64,000 nt of DNA from Notospermus geniculatus (lineage: Eukaryota; Nemertea; Pilidiophora; Heteronemertea; Lineidae). The notes under the pieces were generated by a model. It made no database searches. It had not been told where the DNA came from and saw only the letters and a list, made by a program, of their open reading frames with translations. Position numbers and translations under genes: made by a program. Within the stretch, counting starts at the first letter, position 1, and every line of letters begins with the position of its first letter. Below, one piece after another: positions 36,364-47,696 of the stretch. The DNA is taken from assembly GCA_002633025.1 (NCBI GenBank), contig NMRB01002070.1:18183-82182 (forward strand). Direction: 5' to 3'.

Positions 36364-39300
36364 ATGGTATATGTGTCAGACCTTCGGGATCGCATGAAAC
36401 TTCTCCTCACCGAAATAATCTGTCAGATTTGCACGAAAGAAGTACCACACAAGTACCAAATACACATCGAAGGAACGGTTTGTGTCACATCTGACACGCA
36501 TCCAGCTTTTGCAATCCAGATTGCACAGTTACTGAGTAAAGCTGCTGATGTTTCTAATTTGAGGGGGGTATCAAAGTCGTTTCAACCTGTTGGTGGCTAC
36601 ACCGGGCCAGCAACGCTAACAGACAGTCGAGGTTTAGGACCGGTTGGCCCACTGTCCGGTGGAAGTAATCACCCTTTGAGTCCACCAATAATAGACACTG
36701 CCGGCGGTGAGCAGTTATGTAGTCCTTCACTTCTGACGAAGAGCATTGTTTCTGGACCGCTTGGGACGAGGTCTGTTGTTGAACCACTGGAAATGTCTTC
36801 AGGAGAGGGCCGAGATACGCATCTGAGACGGGCTCTCTTCACTCGCCATGACAGCGAACTGTCAGAACCTGTTGATATGAGAGGGGTGGGGCCGACTGAA
36901 GGCAAACTTCAGAGTGAGAGTGTGGAAAAAACGAGCGACGTGCACAGTCTAGAACCGATGTGTGCCACCGTAAAACGCAAGCTGTCCAACATTGACGACC
37001 CAGAGGAAATAATAAAAAACGTACAGCGAAGTGCGCGCCAAATTTTGCGGAAAGTAAGTGTTACGGAAAATCAGTGTCTCACTACATCTCCACCAGACGA
37101 AGGATGTCGTATTGATTTAAAGTGTACTCTGCCCCCTGGCAGTGCTAAATTGGGGGTTGCTGCAAGTTCTGGAGTTGCTGAGGTTAAAGAACCTCATGAT
37201 CCTCACCGAGATGGCCCACTTCGGAAACGTAACAAGTTGGAATATTGTCGAGAAGCCCACATACCGCGTCATGAAACTTTCACTGTTAGTTTGGACAGTA
37301 AGAAGTCCACATCAGTTGATGATAAGTTTGGTAAGGGACATACAGCTGATCCTAGTCCGTACCCAGAGCGTGAGTTACCTGAGAAACACCTCAAGTCGGT
37401 ACATGCAACAGAGGCAAGTAACTGTGGGGATGTTGCCAAAGATGACGACGTTGAAAGCCTGCAGCAGGACAACGCGTCCGTCGACGGGGGAGAAAACAGG
37501 GAGGAGAAACAAGAAAGTAGCAACAACCCAAGAGGCCCTTTCACGGTGAAAGACAAAGTCCGCAACTTGATTTTTCAACGGGAGAAGAGTGTTGAACGCT
37601 TGCGTACGAGTTCAACAGGAAGTTCTTCTGTGATACGTGATATTTTGCAAAGTTCGAACACTCCTTCGACACCTTCGTCATTGGGCATTTTGATACCAAA
37701 CTTCCCAACACCGGGGAACTTACAGCGGAGCCAAAGTTCAGAACGTATTGGCTTGATGAGACAGAGCAGCACGGATGCTAATCCGAACGCATCGAAGCAA
37801 GAACTTCATCTAGACGTGTCAACGCCAACACAGTCTTTACCAGGGCCTCTGAATTTCAAGTTGAAGGACCAGAAAACAGAATTGATACTAAGTCCAAGTC
37901 CTGTCCTGTCGCCTGTGATAAAGTTAGGTCAACACGTTTCGTCAAGTTTCAATGAGTATCTGTCTCAGCCAGGGTCGGGTAACCTGCCTGTGGTCCCTGG
38001 TGCCAAACCGGTGTTTACGGCAGGTTCTTCCACACCGGTGATGATGGACTATGTCCGGCAGCAGGTTCAACGGCCAACAGTCCTGCCGTTGCAACTTACT
38101 GCAGCCCCTTCGGATGCAAAAGACACAGAGATTATTGGTGAACCTAAAGTGCGTATACCAGGAGGGCAGATTCTCCCGCAGAGTCCCGCATCCACTCTGT
38201 CGTCCAGTGATGGAGCCGTGAATTATAGTTCTGCGCCGTACAAGGACAGTGCCGCCGGGTACAAAATGCTGGCCTGGCAGATGAAGAACACACCTCTGAC
38301 TCAGCTCGGTCTGAAGCCTGATACGAATGTGACATCAGGCCAACCTGCTACACCTGGGAGTTCTGATTCGAAATGTTCTCCAGGGGAAGTTAGTGATATC
38401 GTCAAATCCATCATGGATACGGAAAAAGTGAAACAATTCAATCTTGGTCATTTGTCAAAAGAGGCAATTAACGGTCTCATAATTGTTGACCATGATTCAC
38501 AAAAGTGTATCTCGCCCCAGGACTATGTATATAAGGATGAAGCCGGTGAGACACAAGTACGTGCTTGCGAATACTGCGGCAAACATTTCAAGTATTTCAG
38601 TAAACTGATGGAGCATATCCGGTCGCATACAAAACAGAAGCCGTATAAGTGTAGCATCTGTAGCCGAACTTACACATACAAAGGTGATCTCACGGTTCAT
38701 ATTAGGCAACATTCGACGTCTAAACCGTATGTATGTGATTGTGGGCGTTCGTTTGCATCGAAGAAATATTTGAGCGTCCACCAATCGCAAGCGAGAATCA
38801 AGGGACGCCATGCCATTTCGAAAGACGAACGGCACGCACAGTACGAGTGTTCACAGTGTGGAAAGAGGTTCAAGTTTTTTAGTAGTTTTGACCTGCACTT
38901 GCAGACACATCAGACGCCAGGGGTAACCCCTGGTGATCAGTTGGAAATGTTTGAGTGTCAGTCATGCAATTGTTTATTCAAAGACCATAGTTTGTTTGTT
39001 GAGCATGTTCTTGAGCATGAAAATGGAGAGCACCCGAAAATTAAGTATGAAGTCGAGGATGATGATTATGAGGACTGTGGGGAACTTGATGAGGAAGGGA
39101 ATTCCAGTATTGAAGATAAGGATACCCCTGAAGGCAAATCGGATACCAAGCCGCCTAAAGGACGTTGTCAGACGTATCGAGTCATACAGCCTGTAATCGG
39201 AGAGAACGAGGGGGAGTTGACACCCAACTTATCGGAATTTCGGCCGCTGGTCATGGGAAAAACTATTGCGCCTAAAGCGGTGTTGGATAAGGTGGGAGCA

Positions 39301-40101
39301 CCGAAAGTTATGGTAGAGAGTATCCCAGATGGTAAATCGCCGGCCATCGTGAGCAAGCCTGAGGAGGAAGAAGTGAACCTTTCTGAGCAGACTCCCGGTT
39401 CGGCACCGACTTCCGAAGCCCGGGAGGCAACCGTTGTCAGATCTGTTTCTCAGCCGTTGGGTGTGCAGTTGTCTGTTCCTTCCACTCCTCCGGTGGTGCT
39501 GCCCGCGACGCTCGCTACTCACCAGTCGTCCGAGTTACCGGGTGTGCCACAGTCGATCCATGTTCCAGCATCATCTCCATTCACCTTGAGTTCCCTCCCG
39601 CAGACATTGGCATCTCTTCCTGTGACCTTGACCTCACTCCCGCAAGCTGTGACCTCTCTTGGCCAGACCTCGGTTTCATCACAGCCTTTGTCGTCCCTCC
39701 CCCAACCCCTGGCCTCACCCGTTTCCTGCCAACCTCTATACGCCAGTGCCATCTCCCAGCTGACTGGGCTGCAGGCGCCAACCCTGCAAGGCATATCTGG
39801 CCAAACTCTTCAACTGCACACGTTACAGCCTCATGGGGTGCAAGTGTTATCAGTCCAGCCACTTCATCACCCTTCAATACACCAAATCCCGTTCAGTGTC
39901 TCGATACCGACCCCAGTGAAGGTGACGACAGCTCCTGCTGCTGCTAGTACACCTCTAACGATCAGTGTTCCCTCGCAGAGTTCACCTGGGTCAATTCCTG
40001 CAGGAACTGAGCCTGTGGCCTTGGTGAGAACAGAGCCTGAAACTGTTCCACCTGTTGAGAATGACTCGACTGGAAATCGAGGCCTACCTCCGAAGAAGTG
40101 A
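36364..40101 (+). CDS. Long C2H2 zinc-finger protein, 1245 aa, single large coding exon
   Basis: Probably a nuclear DNA-binding regulator. The 1245-codon frame is uninterrupted. The N-terminus has a small CQICTKEVPHKYQIHIEG motif (about residues 20-37). A long low-complexity Ser/Pro/Thr region follows. Five C2H2-like fingers lie at about residues 735-885: CEYCGKHF..H..H, CSICSRTY..H..H, an atypical CDCGRSF finger, CSQCGKRF..H..H and CQSCNCLF..H..H. Next comes an acidic stretch (EVEDDDYEDCGELDEE), then a Ser/Leu/Pro/Gln-rich tail with repeated SLPQ and SQPL units. An in-frame TGA just upstream, and a polypyrimidine tract with acceptor TTCAG at 36320, suggest this exon begins at 36321 and that the start is ATG 36364 (G at +4). 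A second acceptor-like GTGTCAG lies just inside the frame, so a coding upstream exon is not excluded. I cannot assign an orthologue. The ORF itself is near certain. Confidence 0.88.
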   Translation: MVYVSDLRDRMKLLLTEIICQICTKEVPHKYQIHIEGTVCVTSDTHPAFAIQIAQLLSKAADVSNLRGVSKSFQPVGGYTGPATLTDSRGLGPVGPLSGGSNHPLSPPIIDTAGGEQLCSPSLLTKSIVSGPLGTRSVVEPLEMSSGEGRDTHLRRALFTRHDSELSEPVDMRGVGPTEGKLQSESVEKTSDVHSLEPMCATVKRKLSNIDDPEEIIKNVQRSARQILRKVSVTENQCLTTSPPDEGCRIDLKCTLPPGSAKLGVAASSGVAEVKEPHDPHRDGPLRKRNKLEYCREAHIPRHETFTVSLDSKKSTSVDDKFGKGHTADPSPYPERELPEKHLKSVHATEASNCGDVAKDDDVESLQQDNASVDGGENREEKQESSNNPRGPFTVKDKVRNLIFQREKSVERLRTSSTGSSSVIRDILQSSNTPSTPSSLGILIPNFPTPGNLQRSQSSERIGLMRQSSTDANPNASKQELHLDVSTPTQSLPGPLNFKLKDQKTELILSPSPVLSPVIKLGQHVSSSFNEYLSQPGSGNLPVVPGAKPVFTAGSSTPVMMDYVRQQVQRPTVLPLQLTAAPSDAKDTEIIGEPKVRIPGGQILPQSPASTLSSSDGAVNYSSAPYKDSAAGYKMLAWQMKNTPLTQLGLKPDTNVTSGQPATPGSSDSKCSPGEVSDIVKSIMDTEKVKQFNLGHLSKEAINGLIIVDHDSQKCISPQDYVYKDEAGETQVRACEYCGKHFKYFSKLMEHIRSHTKQKPYKCSICSRTYTYKGDLTVHIRQHSTSKPYVCDCGRSFASKKYLSVHQSQARIKGRHAISKDERHAQYECSQCGKRFKFFSSFDLHLQTHQTPGVTPGDQLEMFECQSCNCLFKDHSLFVEHVLEHENGEHPKIKYEVEDDDYEDCGELDEEGNSSIEDKDTPEGKSDTKPPKGRCQTYRVIQPVIGENEGELTPNLSEFRPLVMGKTIAPKAVLDKVGAPKVMVESIPDGKSPAIVSKPEEEEVNLSEQTPGSAPTSEAREATVVRSVSQPLGVQLSVPSTPPVVLPATLATHQSSELPGVPQSIHVPASSPFTLSSLPQTLASLPVTLTSLPQAVTSLGQTSVSSQPLSSLPQPLASPVSCQPLYASAISQLTGLQAPTLQGISGQTLQLHTLQPHGVQVLSVQPLHHPSIHQIPFSVSIPTPVKVTTAPAAASTPLTISVPSQSSPGSIPAGTEPVALVRTEPETVPPVENDSTGNRGLPPKK

Positions 40102-40322
40102 CTGACTCTGAGCCGTCGATGAAACTCGTAAATGTAACTTCAGCCAGACATCCAGTTGAACTTTTCTCAATGTTTCAATCAAAGAGAAAGTCTAACTTCA
40201 GCCATACTTTAGGCTAAGTCCGGCCCAAGCATGGCCCTGAGAGAGTCATAGTTGTGATAGCCACTTTGTTTCAACAGATGTCAACCTTAGTACGGTACGT
40301 ATTTGAGTGGTAAAACAAAGGC

Positions 40323-40508
40323 CAGGGGCCATATTCATGAAACCTTCGCAACTGTGTGTGCATGCAAATCTATTGTAAGGCAGTCAGTGAACAATAGAGC
40401 ATGTCCAGCCAAACATGGAAGTGTTATCTGTATAATACTTCCATGAGCCAAAGAACAACAGACTTGCGTGCATGCAAAGTTGCAAAGGCTAAGTGAATAT
40501 GGCCCCCG
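40323..40508. mobile_element. CATATTCAT foldback, divergent copy after the zinc-finger gene
   Basis: The ends CAGGGGCCATATTCATGAAA and GTGAATATGGCCCCCG are inverted. Inner arms contain TGTGCATGCAAA and TGCGTGCATGCAAAG. It begins about 220 bp after the zinc-finger stop, so it may lie in the 3' UTR. Confidence 0.7.
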
Positions 40509-41633
40509 TGCCATGTGTAAAACAGAGGCCACTCTGGGATTTTTTGTCAGAGATATTACCGTATATAAGTTTCATAATCAGAAGCCTGGAACCGTTTTCA
40601 TAAAGTCTCAATCGGGACATGTGCATCTGAAGGTTGGCTGGTTCCATCCAATCCAACCCCGTGAAAAAGCATGGATCAATCGACATTAAGGATGTGCAAG
40701 TCTTGCAGGCTTTGTGAAGGTGGTCCCAGAACATTATATGCTTTGCATGTTTCATCATATTTCATTGTTATTGTTGAAGTGTGCCATTTTAGATTTATTA
40801 CTGCTTATAGTAGCTTGTATGAAGGCTGTTTGCTGTTATTTTCCTGAAGGTTTGAGTGGATTGTTGATACATGTGTCTCCTACAATGTCTCCTGGACGCC
40901 TCACTTTAGCCACTCGTTTGAATCAATCTCACTTGTAGACTGGTTCCCATTTCTGCTGCCAACACGCCTGAGTGCTCTGTCGACACAGCGCTCTGACAGA
41001 GTGCCACGAATGTGCTGGCGGCAGAGACAGGAACTAGCCTACCTCCCATTGTGATTGGCTGTGGGGTGCATTAGAAAACTTCAGTTGCGTTTCAGTTTGA
41101 AGTTCCTAGGATTCTTAGAGTACATGTACATGCTAATTAAATTTCTGTTTCAAGATGAATTCAGGATGAATTTCAAGGATTGAAGAATATTTGAGAGATT
41201 GTAAATAGCCCTGATTTCAATATGGCATCTACCCCTTTACCTTAAGCCATGTATGGATACAAAAACAATAGTTATTTGTCTTCGGTAGTGTTGGTCGTCA
41301 CGATATGGACCGTTTGAAACTGCAGATATCAGGTAACCTTTAAATTGAATGATCATCTATTGGTAACTGGAAAATGGTCTCGAAAGTGGAGTGAAGTTTG
41401 GATTGTTGATGGAGTTAGAAGTTGTTGTTGGGTTTGGGTTCAAGTCACTTTGACACTGATCTTTGTGTAATGACTGATTTTAAACACATTTGACCAGTCA
41501 CAGATGATTAATTTGTTTCGTTGATGGGAGACTTTAATTAGATTGGATGTAAATAGAGCCAGACTTTGATGAGCCTGCATAAGAGGGTACAGATAGTTTG
41601 TCCTATCATTGGTGGTGAATTCACATGTGTCGC

Positions 41634-41781
41634 CAGGCGCGGATCCAGAGGGGGCGCGCGTGCGTCCCCTTTTGGCCAACAAATCTGTAAAATCGACCGT
41701 GAGATTCTGGAATTTGGCACAACTTTCAATGTTCCTAGCAGAGGGCGCCCCCTCTTTTCCCAAATCCTAGATCCGCCCGTG
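41634..41781. mobile_element. CAGG-MITE copy 4
   Basis: Termini are CAGGCGCGGATCCAGAGG and GATCCGCCCGTG. The flanks GTCGC and GTCAC are a 5-bp duplication with one mismatch. Confidence 0.83.
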
Positions 41782-42058
41782 GTCACCATGTTTTCCTTCA
41801 TTGTGTAAATATATGACATAGCTTTTGTTGATTTGTTAAAGGACTGAAAGAATTTTAAGTTGAAACTTGATAGAATTTATTGACCAAATTTCCTTTTAAT
41901 TTGTTGAATCAGCTGCATCGAAGCCTGCTGACCTAGTTAGTACCGGTGTGAAAATATACTGCAAGCCCCACCCCTGTGTTATTAATAGTCTAAATCATCT
42001 GCAAGAGTTGGGAAATTTATCCTAAACTTTTCCTCTTTTGAATTAAGCCTGATGATAC

Positions 42059-42137
42059 CATCCTCCCATAGCAGGGTTTTGGGCTCGCTCCGCTTTGTAC
42101 ACTTGTCTGAGTGGGTAAAGTGTAGTGTGGGAGGATG
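42059..42137. mobile_element. CATCCTCCCA foldback family, copy 3 (short)
   Basis: The ends CATCCTCCCATAGCAGGG and GTGTGGGAGGATG are inverted. The inner arms are degenerate compared with the other copies. Confidence 0.68.
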
Positions 42138-42639
42138 GATGATTGACTTGCCAAATTCGTGCAGTTCTGTTAACACCTTGATTTGTGTTAAAGGGGGCCT
42201 ATAGTCAGCTAGCTATTAGGCTCTGTGGTCACTTCATCAGAGGAGCCACTAGCAACTGACAGCCAACAGATTTTGGTTCAGATGTTGATGTTTAATGTAT
42301 TTTACTTGCAGTACATGTCAACGTTAGATGCTCATGCTAAACGATCGGTGTAATGAACACATTGAAATGCCTATGAACAGGCTGCCTGTAGGGGCCCTTT
42401 AAATTAAGTGATTGCTCCTACTGAGGGAGCACAAACTCTCACAATGATTTCAAATATGAGCGAAGAAGTTGCCATTAGATGCTACATGAAATCACTTACC
42501 ATGCACTCCATCTGTGATATGGGTAACAACGTCTAGGAAATAGTAGTTGTCTGCCCAATTTTCACTGCCCAAAAAAATGGACGATTACAAACAGAAGACC
42601 AGATCTATGGTGCTGCAATTGCAGTGATTGACTTGTCTA

Positions 42640-42705
42640 TTGTATGGCAAACACTTGTATAGCAAGCACTTGTATACCAAACACTTGTATAGCAAACACT
42701 TGTAG
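42640..42705. repeat. Microsatellite-like array, CACTTGTATAGCAA unit
   Basis: A unit of about 16 bp (CACTTGTATAGCAA and variants with ACC or GCA) is repeated four times. Confidence 0.83.
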
Positions 42706-42798
42706 CATTTGTATATTGTGTATTATACTTGGAATTTTCATTAATTCTTTTGTTTTCTTCATTTGTGGCCAGGAACCCCATTCGCCAAATCTGTTATT

Positions 42799-43161
42799 TG
42801 TGACCCCCTCCAGCAAAAGCAGACGCTTGTCGCAATAGTGGAAAGGGTTAAAAGTTTTATGACACAATAGCTGAAATGAACATCTCTGTGGGTTTTCAAA
42901 AGTGATGGACAGCAGTGAAAATAGTTGAATAAAGTGAAAACCAATGATGATCTCTTGCAACAAACATCTGCTTTTGCTGGCGTGGGTCACATAATAGCTG
43001 CTCTACCAAAAGTAGGCACTTGTCGCAACCGCAATAGCTGAAATGTACATCTCTGCCGGTTGACAACAGCAGTGGACAGCTCAGTGATAGTAGTTGAATA
43101 AACTGATGACCAGTGGTGATCGCTTGTGACAAGTGCCTGCTTTTGCTGGAGCAGGTCACAT
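42799..43161. mobile_element. Two adjacent GTGACC..CAGCAAAAGCAG foldbacks
   Basis: Unit 1 (42799-42991) runs from GTGACCCCCTCCAGCAAAAG to TTTTGCTGGCGTGGGTCAC. Unit 2 (about 42985-43161) runs from GGTCACATAATAGC to CTTTTGCTGGAGCAGGTCAC. Both carry AATAGCTGAAATG(A/T)ACATCTC. They overlap at the shared GGTCAC. Confidence 0.72.
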
Positions 43162-43189
43162 ATTATCACCTACTGTGACCAACATGCTC

Positions 43190-43282
43190 GTCGAGTAGCT
43201 TGAGATGGCCTCTTCCGTATGCACCAGGGCCAATAATGCTATGGCTTCGGCCCTGACGGAAAAATGTAATACAAATACAAAT
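43190..43282 (+). mobile_element. SINE family 2, 3' fragment
   Basis: GAGTAGCTTGAGATGGCCTC, then CCCTGACGGAAAAATGTAAT and an (AATAC)n-like tail. Confidence 0.78.
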
Positions 43283-44010
43283 ACCAACATGCTCAACTGG
43301 AGAAAGGAGGAACTCAACAGACAAGTACGAAGACCTGAATACTATGATATTCATATATAACAAATCACAAATCAAGTGGTAGACAGCGGTAAAAACTGGT
43401 CACACTGATTATGAAGCACACAAGAGAGTATATGTACCACAGTACTAGCCAGAGAGTGTGCAGTGGATAATTGTGACGTCACTTTAGACCATGCTGACGT
43501 CCCCAACAAAGTTTGCCAATGACAAAATGCACCACATGGGACGACAACGTCATTTGCCGTCCAATATGGCAGAAAAAGACTGATCATGGTGTGATGACAT
43601 CACCTGCACGCTCTCTGATGATTTGTGACAACATAAATGACCGGCCAAGTGTCGGTTTCAAAAAAGAAAAATTTGGACGGAAGTGTCTGTTTCAAAAAGA
43701 AATCGGGATGGAGATAGCAAAAATGACCAATAACAGCAAAAATGGCCTATAACGAGGTACAAGACAAGCGTGCCCCTCACCACGGAGTGTAGGCTGTCAC
43801 TATCACAGTATTTTGAACAAAGTCTGAATCTTTATCTACATTTTGATTCTTTCTCCTTTGTAGTCATTCAATTCAATGTACAAAATATACTTTCTCTGTA
43901 AAAAATTCTTCTATTTCTACATCTCTTTTTGGAAGGTGGACTTCTAATGAGTGAGACGCATTCAGCAACAACATGCTGTCAAAATCTATTTCTGTTGTCG
44001 TTCACATCAT

Positions 44011-47000
44011 CTATTCATCAGCATCCTCAGACTTTTGCCCTTGCTCCCCATCATCAGGCCCGTCAGACTGGGCCACCTCCTCTACTTTCTCCTCATCAAT
44101 CTTTGCCAACCTTGCAGCACTGCCGTCACCCTCAGATGCCTCGCCACTGGATGCTTCAGCAGGCTTTTCACCGTCTGAAGATAAACAACAATTTGAACAA
44201 TGCTCCGATTAAAAAAAGGTTTGGGTTTGTTGAGGTTATCATCTGACTTCCAGTCTATCCTGAAAAACGTTCAGTAGAATTCAGCATTGCTGCTCTTTCA
44301 GCACTAAAGTTTCCCTAGCAAGCACAGTACGATCAAACATGATATTGTACATTATACAGTGCCAGGATTCAGTTCTCAACTTGACCTCAGGCCGCCAAAT
44401 TGGCACGAAGTTTGGGCCGCCGCCGGTGCTTCTTCTCACCTACTTTCTTTGTGTCTTCTGCTTGCGACTCACTCCCAAAAACTTTTTCACCACTTTGCTC
44501 CGCTTCTGGTGGTGGTGTGGGCGGAGGGACAAATGGTGGCGGAAAGATAACCTCATAATCCTTTTTCAAATCCTGAAATGAACAGAGAGAAAATACTAAG
44601 CACTTCTGCAGACACAGAGACATCCAAGTTTTTGGAATGTTCAGGAGTGTAGCAATACCTACCTCTACACAAGTTTTAATACTCTCCTTTGCCTCATCAG
44701 ATATTTCCATATCCTTGACCAATGACCAGGAACCTGGCGAGTTGAACTGGACTGGGACAGAGCAGACCAGGCCCTCAGGTACGTCATACTCACCTAAAAT
44801 TGAAACAAATAATGTACTACAAAGTATTTGTATTACCGGTAGATTTTTCCTTCAGTGCCAAAGCCATGCTGTGTAGCATTATTGGCCTGGTAGGTACGGA
44901 AGAGGCCATCACAAGCTACCCGGTACTCATGTCCGTCGCTTGGATGGGGTCTTTTACTTCCCCTTGCAAAGAAACAAGGTACAAAGCACCATGGCCTAAT
45001 GTCCCATGCGATGAACGTGAAGAGCCAGGACGTAAACCGCCGGGCGGGTTCCCCATTCATTTACCCACCTTGGGAGATGACTCCAAGGGAGAAGATCTGC
45101 CCCTCTGGCCCTCCCTGGATCCAGTGTTTCAGGAGTGTAGAAACTGCAGCAGAATGTGACAAACTGTTTTGATGATTCATGGCGTTGACAATGTTCTGAT
45201 GGCGAGAATTAACCGTCTCCAAGAAATCTTTTGCAAGCCACTTTTTGTCGTATATCAAGTCCTTCACAGGCCGGGAATAGAACGGCGGTCCCCAAATAGC
45301 GCCATCAAAATTATGCACACGACACTGTGAAATGTCAATGTAACGCTCTCCAGCAGGATTTCCCCAAACTAACGCATCTACGATGTACGCCGAGTTCACT
45401 TTGAGGAGTTTCCCGATCACAGCTTTGACTTGATTCTCTAATAAACGACTGAAAGCGATGAAGTTTTGCGACGGTATGTCTGGAGCGTTTCTGATCATCA
45501 TGTCCGTGATGAAATTGACAGGTCCTGCGCCGCCAACGAGGACTTTCACATCCTTTTTAGCAACTTCATTGAGAACCTTGGCATAATTTGTAAAAAATTC
45601 ACAATTTCTCTTTAACCAGTCTGACTTGTCCTCGTCTTCTCCTTGCTGCACCTCATCCAAGAGGACAACTACACTACAGCCTTCGAACGCCTCCCGAGGA
45701 TCAGAGGTGTTCTTGACACCTCTCACTAACGAACACGCCAAGTCGACTGCCTCAAACTCAACACCACCTAACTGTTCCATATTCTCCTCCGCATCCAACA
45801 GATGAAGCGTCACCTCTGTGTCATTTCCCATTATCACACCCTTGGCTACTTCAGGAATCAGGCCATAACTGACGGGGCTACTGGCATTGGTAATACAAAC
45901 ACTGACTGGCTTGCTAAGTGCCTTCAATGCTCTCTGCTCCTCATCCAATTCATTCTTCGTTTTCAGATTTTCCTCAGCGATTTTCACCATATCATCGCTT
46001 ATGAAGTTGGAGACTACGCTGTAGTACCCTCTTGCATATTCTTGAAAATCATTTGCGCCTCCAATGAGCACACCCTTTCCGCCCCGATCAATCAATTCAC
46101 GCCAAACTATCGGTGATTTGGTGTGCTCCCATTTTCTCTCATTGCAGGTTTTTATTAGCCATTCCTAAAGAAAAAGATACATTTTGAGTACATGGCTTCA
46201 TAAATATTGAAATATCAATCAAAGCTTTACAGTCACTGCCCCTTTTTTACTGTGCTCTGCAGTACGAGGGCACATGATATGAACCCTTAATGGTTCAAGA
46301 TGGACTCCATCTAGATGTTCCGTGTTTTAAAACTACATGTAGCTCTTTACAAGGATTATTTCGTTATCTAGTACCAGTACAGGACTATGAAGATTTTTTC
46401 CAACAAAAAACCTGATGAAACTCCTCTTTTTTTTCTTCCCTCGGCAGTCCTCATTTAATTTCCAAGTTCTCCACTTACCTCCCATTCACCTGGCTGTATC
46501 ACTATTTTGTGGAGTTTGAAATCCTCAAGATTCTTAGCTAGATTATCAGCCAGAAGTTCACTCTTGGCATAATATGGGCAATTAGCCCGGCCTAAAATGA
46601 AATTAGATGAAGATTACCGGTATGTCAGGCCTATCAAAAAGGAGTTCAACAAGGTCTGTCATGTCATCCATCCATGGCATTGCTGATGTTGACATCATCA
46701 TCATGAGTGACCCAGCCAAGCCAGGCCATGGCAGGGAACGTGAAATACCGGGTAGGCCGAGTTGACATTGCCCTACGCCTGGGCCTAGGCCCTACTACTA
46801 TGATGATGCAAAGCCGGGGCAAAAATGCACAAACAAACACAGAACGATTTTGTGTCATGGCCACAAACTACCGGTAGCTAAGCTAGGCTAACGTGTGAGC
46901 TGGGGGTGGGGACGTTAGGCCTAGCTATGGTAGTATGAAAACGGGGACGTTTTGACCCGGGGTCGGGGGGGATGTTCTGACTGGTTACCCGTCACCAGCG

Positions 47001-47624
47001 TGACCACCGGCGTCAGTCATTCATCTGTTCATGCATTGTCGAATGTCAGTTCTGAGTTTGGTTTTTTAGTTCCGTGTCCGCCCGCTGCGTGCGCCGTGCG
47101 GCCTTGCCTTGCCCTCCTAGCATGCTAGGCCTAGCTAGGTAGGCGCGGTACTCCGCGGTAGGCCTACCGGTACCGGTAGGCCCTCCCTATAGCCTATAGC
47201 ATAGGCATTTTTTAGGGCCTTAGTAGCTGCTTTTAGGTCTAGGCAGGCCTAGGCCTTGCTGGTGACATTATTAGCTGATTAGGCGTGGGCCCAAGACGCA
47301 AAAACGGGGGGAGGAGGCAACCATCCAGGCACAGGGCCTACTTCATCAGGCTAGGCCTAGGCCTATGTCCTAATGCACATGATGATGCACGCGTCACTGC
47401 ACTGCCACAGCATTCTGGATCGCGCTGGATGACTGGTTATCGGAGACTTTTTTTGAGAGAAAATCGCTGGCATATCCGGCAAACATCACATGAACGGAAA
47501 CAATGAAAGGCCTAACATGTTTTCTTGTATGTTTTGATTGAGAGAAACGACCTATAGTCACGAAACCGGCCTAAAAATCTGTGAATCGCGGCCGCAACTC
47601 ACCAGCCAAAACGATTTTCGCCAT
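44011..47624 (-). CDS. MDH1B: Malate dehydrogenase 1B-like protein (6 exons)
   Basis: A divergent MDH/LDH-fold protein of the MDH1B family, which in vertebrates is largely testis- and cilium-associated. Exons in coding order are 47603-47624, 46479-46591, 45069-46164, 44663-44793, 44440-44572 and 44011-44174. They total 1659 nt, or 552 aa, against about 518 in human. All junctions are GT-AG and the frame closes. The N-terminus (MAKIVLAG, then [18 protein letters not shown]) looks like a glutaredoxin-type fold with one Cys, CPYY. The Rossmann-like segment begins near [16 protein letters not shown]. The substrate region has FSRLLENQ and [11 protein letters not shown]. Where classical MDH has the catalytic Asp-His pair (LTRLDH and WGNH), this protein has Leu and Pro315, so it is probably not a normal malate dehydrogenase. 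The tail is proline-rich ([13 protein letters not shown]), then acidic. Exon 5 would read on to a stop at 44385 if unspliced. The GTAG|GTGAGA donor joins the acidic last exon in frame. Intron 3 holds a SINE. Confidence 0.92.
44880..45055 (-). mobile_element. SINE family 2 copy in MDH1B intron 3
   Basis: On the minus strand it carries the family body AAGTAAAAGACCCCATCCAA and AGCTTG..ATGGCCTCTTCC. It ends within a few bases of the exon 3 donor region (45068). Confidence 0.78.
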
Positions 47625-47696
47625 GTTGTTTGCAGCAATGGGCATGCGCGTTGCTAGGCAATCTCGCTCCCCGCATTTCAAAAATTTTGCAAGTAT

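Larger units (their letters stand above)
40102..44010. other. Intergenic region and likely 3' UTR of the zinc-finger gene
   Basis: After the TGA, 3' UTR sequence of unknown length is expected. Several mobile elements lie here (40323, 41634, 42059, 42799, 43190). No coding exon was found. Confidence 0.5.

Noticed and set aside
36554-39877. Several antisense and off-frame open frames within the zinc-finger exon
   Set aside because: They are shadows of a 1245-codon coding exon with biased composition.
41440-41819. Overlapping frames around 41.6 kb with repeated residues similar to frames at 7.0 kb and 31.9 kb
   Set aside because: The similarity comes from CAGG-MITE sequence read through, not from a gene.
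44385-44439. MDH1B ending in exon 5 with a basic tail (KKHRRRPK)
   Set aside because: A good GTGAGA donor precedes it, and splicing to 44174 joins an acidic exon in frame with a stop.
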